Source: Microcaldota archaeon (GTDB lineage: Archaea > Micrarchaeota > Micrarchaeia > Anstonellales > J096). Taken from it: 47,447 nt of DNA. Positions within the stretch are counted from its first letter, which is position 1, and each line of letters opens with the position of its first letter. Shown piece by piece: positions 9,006-19,219 of the stretch. The notes under the pieces are model-generated. The model was given only the letters and a program-made list of their open reading frames with translations, made no database searches and was not told the origin of the DNA. Both the position numbers and the translations under genes were made by a program. The stretch is taken from positions 1 through 47,447 of the forward strand of contig JALWQW010000017.1 in assembly GCA_026982895.1 (NCBI GenBank), in the 5' to 3' direction.

Positions 9006-10714
9006 GCAAGTTTCACAGTTTTTTTCTTGAGTATCCTATTCAGATTACCATAAAGTTGAGGCATATCACCACCTGAAAAAAGGACATAATAACCTTTCCT
9101 ATAATTAGAATGTCCTTTTGTAATGATTTTATTATTAGGCAACTTGAATATACTCGTCTCTGCTTTTATATTATCTGCATCCATTACTTTCATCCTTATT
9201 TGATAAGCCGCATATCCTGTAAGATTAGTTGGATTTTCAACATCGATAATATACCCCCTATGAAATTTATGATAGAGAGCAAATTCGCTTTTTACAAGAT
9301 TATCCATATATCTATATGAAAAGGATGGATTTCCATACATGCTAGTGAGAAATACTGAAATGTTGAAATGATTGGCTTTGAACAATCCATTAGCATCGTA
9401 GGCAGCCTCCACATCATCAGGTGAAAGTTCGCCAAATGAACCTGATTCTTCAACTTCTCTCCAAATTTTTTCCTTAGGATCATCAATAAGGTTCCTATGA
9501 GCATAAAAAAGGTTTATTATATAAGACAAGCCATTCTGCCCAGGTAATAATGTGGTTCCATCAGCTAGGGTTATCTTTTTGGGATCTTTTTTTGAGATTA
9601 AGGCAACGACAGAATGACCCTCATCTGCCATAGTCAAATTATTAGCTTTGAGATTGTATCTAAAGCCACCATAGTATTTTGTCTTAAAATCACCAGACAA
9701 ATTTCCAACCATACCTATTAAGAAGGAAGTTGAGATGCATGAAAGAAAAAGATTGTCCTCATTAGACCCTACAAAAGCATCTGCCAAGCTCCTTGCATTT
9801 ATCTCACCTTTTTTATATTTTGCTATAACTTCCCACTGAGAATCCATACCGTGTGAGAATATATACTTTAATAGTGAGAATTGGACTGAATAAATTAAAG
9901 CCCTTCCCTCGTTTACATCAAATATTTTAGTTTTAATCCTTTTATAAGCATCCATGGCTCCAAAGGCAAGTTCTGCAAATTTCCTAGCAGCTACCTTGAA
10001 TTTAGCAGGGTCTGTTTTAGAATAATAAGATACTTCTGATGCCGCTAAACTTTGATAAAAATGATCGTAATGCAATAATAATTGCCCTCCAATATCTAAA
10101 TATTTATCACGAGCCTTTTTTAGAGAGCGTATTTCTGCTTTGATACTTGATATTTCAGTACTCAGCTGTTTAACTTTCAATTCTAACTGTTTTATTTTTT
10201 TAGGGGAAGCTCTTGCCTTTTTGAGTTTGGTAATTTCATCAAGATACCCTCCTCTCTTATTTCTTAAAATTCTCAATTTGCTATACGAGGATGTAAGTTC
10301 AGCTTGAATATTATTAAATTGTCCACTATGTGTCATAAAAAAATCTCTGATTATAGAATCCCTTTTTTCAGCAGTCGAGTAGAGTTTAAATGCAACGGTA
10401 GTTGAAGAGCCTTTCTTCGTAATTATAGGTAAAGGATAGAAACCGGCTTTTTCTGAATATTCTTTAAGTAAAGCAATTTTCTTATCCAATGCCTGTCCAG
10501 ATCTTGATGAAAAAAATTGAAATTCACCAAAGCCGTTATTTTTCACATTGAAAAGGGCTTCCCTAAACTTCAACAGGGAAGGGGGTGGGATCCTCACATT
10601 ATTCTTGACACAATTCATCTTTAATTGTTTGATTATATCTTCAAGAGATAATTTTGTCTCGCCAGTATTATGTTGTTCTCCTCTAAGGAGTCTTTCTTCT
10701 CCACCTATTGACAT
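8987..10714 (-). CDS. Hypothetical protein with central coiled coil
   Basis: Start MSIGGEERLLRG at 10714 preferred; the upstream part of the 652-aa track ORF overlaps the permease in another frame and looks non-coding. Confidence 0.65.
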   Translation of the reverse strand: MSIGGEERLLRGEQHNTGETKLSLEDIIKQLKMNCVKNNVRIPPPSLLKFREALFNVKNNGFGEFQFFSSRSGQALDKKIALLKEYSEKAGFYPLPIITKKGSSTTVAFKLYSTAEKRDSIIRDFFMTHSGQFNNIQAELTSSYSKLRILRNKRGGYLDEITKLKKARASPKKIKQLELKVKQLSTEISSIKAEIRSLKKARDKYLDIGGQLLLHYDHFYQSLAASEVSYYSKTDPAKFKVAARKFAELAFGAMDAYKRIKTKIFDVNEGRALIYSVQFSLLKYIFSHGMDSQWEVIAKYKKGEINARSLADAFVGSNEDNLFLSCISTSFLIGMVGNLSGDFKTKYYGGFRYNLKANNLTMADEGHSVVALISKKDPKKITLADGTTLLPGQNGLSYIINLFYAHRNLIDDPKEKIWREVEESGSFGELSPDDVEAAYDANGLFKANHFNISVFLTSMYGNPSFSYRYMDNLVKSEFALYHKFHRGYIIDVENPTNLTGYAAYQIRMKVMDADNIKAETSIFKLPNNKIITKGHSNYRKGYYVLFSGGDMPQLYGNLNRILKKKTVKLAYFEGE

Positions 10715-10761
10715 ACACAAAAAATGAATAGAATTATTTAATAAGTTATCGTTAAATGTCC

Positions 10762-11592
10762 TCACCCGCCGACGGCCTCGAAGCGCTTCCAGGCGTAGAT
10801 GGAGAGGAGCTTTGTTAAAGCAAGAAAGACTAAAACGACGACACCGCCGGTTACAATATATTTTGGGCAGAAGGCATCGACGCAAAAAGCGGGAATAGCT
10901 GCCATGAATGCAATGGGCACGACAAAACGGAAAACGACGCCCCACAAACCCTCTAAGGCTGTATAGGGCATATTGGCATTATAGGCAAAGCTTTCTAGGA
11001 GGTAGCGGATAAACTCCGCGTTCTTCTCGTAGGCTATGTACAGTAAAGGGATTATATACATGAGGATTCCATGAAGTATAAAGGCATATATCACCAAAAT
11101 GAAAAACGACAATGAGAGAGTAATTGAATAAGCATAGAAGATATATATTATAAACCCTGTGTAAATGAGGGCTTTTAAAAGACCTGGCAGATAAAAATAC
11201 CTTAAACTCGAATATAAGAATGGGTGAATGGGCTTTGTAAGCAAAATTGAGATTTGAGCCCTTTTTCCACCAATCAATAGATTACGCATATCATAATAGC
11301 CAACCATTTCGACTAATGTATTTACGAGATTGTAAAGGAACATAAGAATTGCTATTTTGGGAAAGGTCCATCCTGCTAATGTGCCACCATTTAAGCCCAG
11401 CAAACCATACCACATGAGCACGAAGAGAAGTTCCACTCCTAAAAATAAGAGAGTATAAATATATTCTATTTTGTATTGGTTGTAGCGCTCCAAACCAATC
11501 TTTATAAGTTGCTTAATCTTTCTTAATAATGGCATATTAACCGCCCTGGCTCTCGAAATGCCTCCAACCGGCCTTGTGAATTCCATAGCCAA
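10762..11592 (-). CDS. ABC-2 family transporter permease subunit (DUF990-like)
   Basis: Multiple TM segments; paired with a second permease, ends overlapping. Confidence 0.6.
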   Translation of the reverse strand: MAMEFTRPVGGISRARAVNMPLLRKIKQLIKIGLERYNQYKIEYIYTLLFLGVELLFVLMWYGLLGLNGGTLAGWTFPKIAILMFLYNLVNTLVEMVGYYDMRNLLIGGKRAQISILLTKPIHPFLYSSLRYFYLPGLLKALIYTGFIIYIFYAYSITLSLSFFILVIYAFILHGILMYIIPLLYIAYEKNAEFIRYLLESFAYNANMPYTALEGLWGVVFRFVVPIAFMAAIPAFCVDAFCPKYIVTGGVVVLVFLALTKLLSIYAWKRFEAVGG

Positions 11593-12289
11593 TGATGATT
11601 AAAAGCAAAGAACTCCCCAAAAGATAAGCTACGCTGAACAGCGGCAGATTGCCCGTAAGCACGGCTTTTATCATCACATAACCGCTATGATAGAAGGGGA
11701 TGTATGAAAGCAAGTTTTGAATAGACGAAGGCAATAGGTTAAGAGGGAAAAAGAGGCCTCCTAAAAAGAGCTCTGTTAAGCGGAAGCCAACGCTTATACC
11801 CCATGTGCTGTAAACAAAGTAAGAGGGGCTGCTTAAAAAATACACTTCAGCTACTCGCCAAATGAGAAGAATAATTGAAATCTCTATTAAAGTTATAATG
11901 TGGATAGTAACGCCAAAATACGCCGCTACAATCAACCCCGCGATTATCAAAATGCCCTGCTCTATGAAGAGCTCTCCTAACTTCGCCAGAATATGATACA
12001 AAAAGGGTGTCAATGGCTTAGTTATGGTGAGCGTCCATCCTTCCCTTATATTTTGGGTGTATTCCTCAGCGGTCCATGTCCACCACACAGGAATAATGAA
12101 GAAGTACGCTACAATGAAATAAGGCAAAAAATCGGCATTGTTAGAAACAAGTCCATTCCAGACGAGCGTGAATAATAAGAGCAAAACAGAGGAGCGCACG
12201 AGCAAGCCCAGAATAGACAAAGGATAAGCAAGGCTCCTCTTAACACCGATTGCAATCCCGCCAATAGCACTCCTTACAGAAAGGAACAT
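11537..12289 (-). CDS. ABC-2 family transporter permease subunit
   Basis: Multiple TM segments; overlaps the next permease; both end in HFESQGG/RFEAVGG. Confidence 0.6.
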   Translation of the reverse strand: MFLSVRSAIGGIAIGVKRSLAYPLSILGLLVRSSVLLLLFTLVWNGLVSNNADFLPYFIVAYFFIIPVWWTWTAEEYTQNIREGWTLTITKPLTPFLYHILAKLGELFIEQGILIIAGLIVAAYFGVTIHIITLIEISIILLIWRVAEVYFLSSPSYFVYSTWGISVGFRLTELFLGGLFFPLNLLPSSIQNLLSYIPFYHSGYVMIKAVLTGNLPLFSVAYLLGSSLLLIIIGYGIHKAGWRHFESQGG

Positions 12290-12382
12290 ATGTTTGCCTT
12301 AAATAGAGGTTTTTATAAGCGTTTCCGGAGCTTTGGCGTATTAACCTGTAAGTGAAATAAGGCTTGCGCCTTTTAAATAGGT

Positions 12383-12400
12383 TTCCCCCTGCAGGGGGAA
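12383..12400. other. 18-bp perfect palindrome TTCCCCCTGCAGGGGGAA
   Basis: Direct reading; lies between divergent genes. Confidence 0.85.
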
Positions 12401-12567
12401 TGGTTTTTAAAGAGTTGAATAAGTGTTGTCAATAATTGTGGAGTGTGAGGAAAATTGAAAAGTTGATTTTTCAAATTTCCGGTGAATTAAAAGGTTAGAT
12501 TCTATATCGCGAAAGTCTTGAAAAGCTTTATAATAAGAATGTTCTAAGGGTTTATGGGGATGGGTTT

Positions 12568-13257
12568 ATGCAGTATCCTAAAATAAATACCTTCTTTAAG
12601 AGGGTTCAGGAAGGTCCTGATAAAGGCAAAATAATCCTCGACAGCATATCTAAGAATGAATTTCTTGTGCCTTGCGAATGGATTGTAAGTGAAAAATTAA
12701 ATGGCACAAATACGCGGATTATTCTTTCAGAGAAAGGCATAGAGATAAAAGGCAAAACAGATAAAGCGCAATTTAATCCAATAGTGCTTAGGGGTATTGG
12801 GGAAATTTTGAAACATATTACGCAAGATAAAATAGATTCTCTCTTAAAATTATATGAGGCTGAAAAAATTATATTGTACGGCGAGACGATTGGAGAGCTG
12901 GTTCAAGGCAAGGAATGGAAGTATAATTTAAATGGCAGAGAAGATGTGGATTTGTACATATTTGATGTGTATGTAATGAGGGAAAATGGCAAAGGTTTCT
13001 GGCTGGAGATCCATCAAATTAAAATGGTAACTAATGAATTAGGTTTGAAAAAAGTTCCTGAATACGGGTTTGGGACGATACCTGAAATAAAGAGGCGAGT
13101 TAAAGATGGCCTTGTCTCGCTCGTTGATCATAAAACACGGGCAGAGGGTGTTGTAGCAAAGACTCTTGTAACAGTATATGATGAAAGAGGCAATAGAATT
13201 ATGTGGAAGCTGAAGACCAAAGATTTTGAGGAGTATATAGGCGAAATGTATTTTTAG
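12568..13257 (+). CDS. RNA ligase family nucleotidyltransferase (Rnl2-like minimal catalytic domain)
   Basis: Motif I EKLNGTN, YGET, LYIFDVYV, motif IV AEGVVAK, motif V WKLKTKD; TATA-like AAAGCTTTATAATAA upstream. Confidence 0.8.
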   Translation: MQYPKINTFFKRVQEGPDKGKIILDSISKNEFLVPCEWIVSEKLNGTNTRIILSEKGIEIKGKTDKAQFNPIVLRGIGEILKHITQDKIDSLLKLYEAEKIILYGETIGELVQGKEWKYNLNGREDVDLYIFDVYVMRENGKGFWLEIHQIKMVTNELGLKKVPEYGFGTIPEIKRRVKDGLVSLVDHKTRAEGVVAKTLVTVYDERGNRIMWKLKTKDFEEYIGEMYF

Positions 13258-13383
13258 CATATGATTTAATGTGGTGGCGTTTTATGCGACAACGAGTTCT
13301 TATCTAAATAATCATTCAGTAATTATTCAGCATTTTGGAGAAAGAAATATAAAGGTGAACGGAGTAGAAGTAAGGGGGTTAAA

Positions 13384-14172
13384 ATGGAGAAAAAAGGTAT
13401 GGAAATATTGATAAAGCCTCTTAAAATGGTTATTATGATGGATAGTTATAAGGGCTTTGTAAAGGATTGGTTTAGAAAATATCTATCAGGAAGAATGCCC
13501 TTGAGCATGGAGAATGTTAATGAGATACTTCAAGTAGTTATTGACATATATAGATTTGATAAAAAATGTAAATATTTTACCTCTTTCTCAGATGTATTGT
13601 ATCAAAATATTTGCGTTTCAGAAAAGCTAAAATCACTCATCAAGATTATCCTAGGATATAGTGAAATTAAGAGAAATTATGTCAACAAGATGCTTCTTAC
13701 TTTATTCGCGCCGACTAATCACAAAATTATTATGTGGCTCAACAGACTTCTTAATTCACCTGAATGTACTGAGTTATATAAGATTAAAGATTATAGAAAG
13801 ATAGTTGCATGCAAAGGTATACTATACTTCTTTCAGAAGGAGGGAAAATTTCCCATTGTATGTGAAAATAGAGAATATTATTATGTTATGTTAAGCGATA
13901 CATACATGAAATTTGTAGAGAAATATCTAATTGGCTTATTCAATTATGTATTATCCTTGCAGAGTATAGAACCAATTTCAAGAAGCTCAACAAGGGTTGG
14001 TGTGGAGTACCTTATAGATATTTATGGTGACGATGTGAAGGCAGCGTCGAAATTCGTAGAAAGCACAGCTAGGAAATTAAAAGCTAAGGTCAAGAAAGAC
14101 TGGATCGAAGATGTAACAAAAGCTTATGAAGAAGCAATGATTACAGAATTAAAGAGAAGAAGCTGCCTTTAA
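13384..14172 (+). CDS. Hypothetical protein
   Basis: 262-aa ORF, coding-like composition. Confidence 0.6.
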   Translation: MEKKGMEILIKPLKMVIMMDSYKGFVKDWFRKYLSGRMPLSMENVNEILQVVIDIYRFDKKCKYFTSFSDVLYQNICVSEKLKSLIKIILGYSEIKRNYVNKMLLTLFAPTNHKIIMWLNRLLNSPECTELYKIKDYRKIVACKGILYFFQKEGKFPIVCENREYYYVMLSDTYMKFVEKYLIGLFNYVLSLQSIEPISRSSTRVGVEYLIDIYGDDVKAASKFVESTARKLKAKVKKDWIEDVTKAYEEAMITELKRRSCL

Positions 14173-14284
14173 GCTTACACACTCTTTTATCCATGAGCCC
14201 TACTTAAAGAGGTTTTTGATCATAATAGATTTCCATAACATACTATATAACTTTAACAGTAACGCATGGACTATTAAACATATC

Positions 14285-14314
14285 TCACAGTGCTCTTATT
14301 CATTGAATTACATA
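14285..14314 (+). repeat. Direct repeat copy A flanking the CRISPR array (29/30 identical to copy B)
   Basis: TCACAGTGCTCTTATTCATTGAATTACATA. Confidence 0.8.
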
Positions 14315-14361
14315 TTTTACAGGTGAAACTATGAAGGAAGATATAGCAAAATTAGAGGCTG

Positions 14362-14391
14362 TCACAGTGCTCTTCTTCATTGAATTACATA
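14362..14391 (+). repeat. Direct repeat copy B flanking the CRISPR array
   Basis: TCACAGTGCTCTTCTTCATTGAATTACATA. Confidence 0.8.
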
Positions 14392-14434
14392 TACTACCAT
14401 AAAGGTATTAGGCTTTTATGAAGGCCTTAAAGAA

Positions 14435-17400
14435 GTTCACATCCATCTCTGTATGATTTTAGACCTCTTCGGCTATGAAGATGCCTTGCTTACGCCTCTT
14501 GTTCACATCCATCTCTGTATGATTTTAGACACCTTATTTTAAATCCTTTTTTCTTTGCTATATCTAGTTCACATCCATCTCTGTATGATTTTAGACGGCT
14601 TAAAATGTCGCTGCTTGTTGTGTTCTCCAATGTGTTCACATCCATCTCTGTATGATTTTAGACTATTTTTATAAGATGAACTCCATAAAGAACCTCTGTG
14701 TTCACATCCATCTCTGTATGATTTTAGACTGTTGTGTTTTCTAGGGTTAGGAGAGCGTCGGGTTTGTTCACATCCATCTCTGTATGATTTTAGACCTACT
14801 TATAGCAAAGAAGACTTTACAATTCATGTTAGTTCACATCCATCTCTGTATGATTTTAGACTTTTCATGATTTACCACCTCTTCGTATTTCACGAATAGT
14901 TCACATCCATCTCTGTATGATTTTAGACTAGCTGGGCTTGTGCTGGGATGTCTCCTGTAACAGTGTTCACATCCATCTCTGTATGATTTTAGACACCTTA
15001 TTTTAAATCCTTTTTTCTTTGCTATATCTAGTTCACATCCATCTCTGTATGATTTTAGACCCCTGTTTTGGGCCAAAAGCAATGCCCTATATTTTGTGTT
15101 CACATCCATCTCTGTATGATTTTAGACTTGAAAAATACATCTTAAAAGAAATAGAATATATACGTTCACATCCATCTCTGTATGATTTTAGACACACAGC
15201 CAATGCCATCAAAAGCATAAGGCCCACAGGTTCACATCCATCTCTGTATGATTTTAGACATGGTATACTCACACAGAACTGTCAGGAGATAGAGAGTTCA
15301 CATCCATCTCTGTATGATTTTAGACCAATCCAGCCAAACTCCATTCGTTGCCGTTGTTTCAGTTCACATCCATCTCTGTATGATTTTAGACCCAACTCAA
15401 TAGCAATTCTCTCTGGCTGAATCATTTGTTCACATCCATCTCTGTATGATTTTAGACATAAAACGACGGTCTTTATGACACGGGAGTATAGTTGTTCACA
15501 TCCATCTCTGTATGATTTTAGACTATGACCCGCACTACGAAGATGAAGAATTTGAATAGTTCACATCCATCTCTGTATGATTTTAGACTTTCTGTTAATA
15601 ATACTTCATTCTTATAAACCTCGCGTTCACATCCATCTCTGTATGATTTTAGACTCACACCGTAGGCTTTGGCTGAAATCACTTCAAATGCGTTCACATC
15701 CATCTCTGTATGATTTTAGACCCTCAGATATTATATCTAATTTAATAACATATTTTTGTTCACATCCATCTCTGTATGATTTTAGACCATTTAAAAACTC
15801 CTGCTCGTATTCGTTACATCTCAGTTCACATCCATCTCTGTATGATTTTAGACCCACCATGTCGCCCCTAGGCAACTCGGATATATCTAGTTCACATCCA
15901 TCTCTGTATGATTTTAGACTTCATAGTTTTGCCTCCCTATGAGTGTTATACAGGAGTTCACATCCATCTCTGTATGATTTTAGACCCAAGATCAAGATTG
16001 TGCACCATTTTGAATGTGACAGTTCACATCCATCTCTGTATGATTTTAGACCGAGATTGAATACGGCTTCACAAGGTGGGGTGGAGAGTTCACATCCATC
16101 TCTGTATGATTTTAGACAGACACTGATTACGGCTTAACGGTTGATGGGGGCATGTTCACATCCATCTCTGTATGATTTTAGACTTGCTATTGCCAAACTA
16201 TGCGGGATTATTGAAGATAGTTCACATCCATCTCTGTATGATTTTAGACAATATCTATTGACTGATGGTGAAAATATATCTATTGGTTCACATCCATCTC
16301 TGTATGATTTTAGACTTTTGTCAGTGATGATTTTGGAACTGTTATGATTGAGTTCACATCCATCTCTGTATGATTTTAGACAGAGAAGGTGGAAAAGAAA
16401 AGGAAGAAGAGAGAAGTGTTCACATCCATCTCTGTATGATTTTAGACGAAGTAAATCTTCTACTCCTTAATTTTTTATATGAGGTTCACATCCATCTCTG
16501 TATGATTTTAGACACTCTAACCTCCGTAAAATCGCCCGTAACATAATTAGTTCACATCCATCTCTGTATGATTTTAGACTGAACATGCCCCAACCACTTG
16601 ACTTTATAATCAATAGTTCACATCCATCTCTGTATGATTTTAGACTAGTGAAATATACTAAAAGTGATATGCACGCAAATTGTTCACATCCATCTCTGTA
16701 TGATTTTAGACGTAGCAATTATAGGGAATACACGATAAGCCAAACTTGTTCACATCCATCTCTGTATGATTTTAGACCATTATAAGAATTAGCCTTATAT
16801 TCGTTTTCCCAATGTTCACATCCATCTCTGTATGATTTTAGACATTGAGCTTATTTGCTGTTTTCTCCAATTGTAAGGTGTTCACATCCATCTCTGTATG
16901 ATTTTAGACGGCAACTTTAAGCCCGTCTATTGAAGCGTCTAAATAGTTCACATCCATCTCTGTATGATTTTAGACCTGGAAATATGATGAACAAGGAGGA
17001 CATCCTAAAAAGTTCACATCCATCTCTGTATGATTTTAGACGAGGTGTGGGAATGAATAGAAGCATATATTTTAAAAGTTCACATCCATCTCTGTATGAT
17101 TTTAGACATGGTATGTAAGCGCCATCTGATGAAAGCCTCTAAGGTTCACATCCATCTCTGTATGATTTTAGACCCTAACAGCTCCTAACAGCTCCTTCTT
17201 TTATATATAGTTCACATCCATCTCTGTATGATTTTAGACATAAAGGCTTCCGCTTCGATATGAAGCCGAAGTTAAGTTCACATCCATCTCTGTATGATTT
17301 TAGACTAAAAAGATATATATTAAAGGAATTAAAATATGTTTGTTCACATCCATCTCTGTATGATTTTAGACCCGACGACCAACTTAATCCCACCAACTCC

Positions 17401-18842
17401 TGTTATAACTTGTGTTCACATCCATCTCTGTATGATTTTAGACACAACGCTTTTTTTAACCACAATCCAACATGGTTTAGTTCACATCCATCTCTGTATG
17501 ATTTTAGACGAAATATGGACGATTGGTCTGGAAATGGGATTGGTCAGTTCACATCCATCTCTGTATGATTTTAGACTTAAAGAAGGTGATGGCATGAATG
17601 AAGATTACAGTTTGTTCACATCCATCTCTGTATGATTTTAGACGTGGCTTAAATCAGATTAATTTTTTTATCTTCTTTTGTTCACATCCATCTCTGTATG
17701 ATTTTAGACAACCAAAATATCTCCTTCCTTTGCTTCCATATCTCCGTTCACATCCATCTCTGTATGATTTTAGACTTCCAACCGTCCTTCTCTCAACCTA
17801 CTCATGTTATAGTTCACATCCATCTCTGTATGATTTTAGACGTGAGTATCTCGTTTTTGAGGAATATGATGACATAGGTTCACATCCATCTCTGTATGAT
17901 TTTAGACATTTAACGGCAGCGAAGTCAGCGATGAAGTTAAAAAGTTCACATCCATCTCTGTATGATTTTAGACAAGATTAAAATTAAGTCGCATTATGGA
18001 AGTTCTATTGTTCACATCCATCTCTGTATGATTTTAGACCTGCTTTAAGGCATTCAAGACTATCAACCTTAAAGCATGTTCACATCCATCTCTGTATGAT
18101 TTTAGACCAATTCCCATAGGCTTCACGCTCTCCTTTTATTCCTGTTCACATCCATCTCTGTATGATTTTAGACTTATAATGGTAGTGATTTAGCAGTAGA
18201 AAGTGCAGAAAGTTCACATCCATCTCTGTATGATTTTAGACCAATCCTCCACCTTCAAGAGGTTTAGGTGGTGCTACGTTCACATCCATCTCTGTATGAT
18301 TTTAGACTTTAAAAAGGGTTAAACCTAAAAAGATGGTTAAGGTGGTTCACATCCATCTCTGTATGATTTTAGACCGAGATACAGAAGACAAGCAAGGCTG
18401 GAAAGCCTTAGTTCACATCCATCTCTGTATGATTTTAGACATAGCGGTTTAGGTTTTATATTAAACAGCGGTGACAGTTCACATCCATCTCTGTATGATT
18501 TTAGACTTTGTATTTCACTAACCCCTTTTAAGGTTGCTTCACGTTCACATCCATCTCTGTATGATTTTAGACCCACGCTATAAGCCAGAAGAAGAAGTTA
18601 GAGAGGTGGAAGTTCACATCCATCTCTGTATGATTTTAGACAAGATTAAAATTAAGTCGCATTATGGAAGTTCTATTGTTCACATCCATCTCTGTATGAT
18701 TTTAGACGTCGTTGGAGCATATGTATTCGTTGTGTTGGAATAGGTAGTTCACATCCATCTCTGTATGATTTTAGACTGGATTTACCTTATTATATGATTA
18801 GCAGTTGGCAGTGTTCACATCCATCTCTGTATGATTTTAGAC
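14435..18842. CRISPR. CRISPR array, 67 repeats of 30 bp (GTTCACATCCATCTCTGTATGATTTTAGAC as read on +), 66 spacers mostly 36 nt
   Basis: Repeat starts enumerated by hand at mostly 66-bp spacing; terminal repeats at both ends intact; transcription strand not resolved. Confidence 0.98.
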
Positions 18843-18937
18843 CTGAAAATGATTATGACGGGAAAACACACAGAAAAGAACCAAAAATGTTGCAAAGGCA
18901 CTTTTCTGCATCCCTTTTTAAAGGTTTGAAACAATAT

Positions 18938-19219
18938 TTAAATTATATTGTTCTTCTTTTCAAATTGCTTGCCAAACATAACTCTATCAATTCGAGAGTA
19001 GTCCTGTAATTTATATATAATAAATGTATCTGGGTCGGTTATGTTTAAAGACTTGGTGAATTCAACAATCTCTCTAAATTGAGCAGGCGTTAATTCGCCC
19101 TCATAAACAGATAATTGCGTCTGTCTAAGATATCTCCGAAGGAAATTGCGAAGTTTCCCTTGTATTCTAACATCAGAGATGTCATAAACTGTTATAACAT
19201 ACACATTACCACCAAGCAT
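18938..19219 (-). CDS. cas2: CRISPR-associated endonuclease Cas2
   Basis: MLGGNVYVITVYDISDVRIQGKLRNFLRRYLRQTQLSVYEGEL; start at 19219 preferred over 19261. Confidence 0.9.
   Translation of the reverse strand: MLGGNVYVITVYDISDVRIQGKLRNFLRRYLRQTQLSVYEGELTPAQFREIVEFTKSLNITDPDTFIIYKLQDYSRIDRVMFGKQFEKKNNII

Noticed and set aside
10715-10945. N-terminal extension of the 652-aa ORF (MGRRFPFCRAHCIHGSY...)
   Set aside because: Overlaps the permease gene in another frame and is Arg/Cys-rich like an antisense or shadow frame; internal start at 10714 preferred.
17240-18476. Possible homology between spacers 43 (HKGFRFDMKPKL) and 61 (HSGLGFILNSGD)
   Set aside because: Only about 16/36 nucleotide matches and no convincing peptide similarity; consistent with chance.
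14834-19009. Many ORFs encoding SHPSLYDFR, VHIHLCMILD or LKSYRDGCE repeats
   Set aside because: These are translations of the CRISPR repeat. The 30-nt repeat plus 36-nt spacer period (66, divisible by 3) keeps frames open by chance; not genes.
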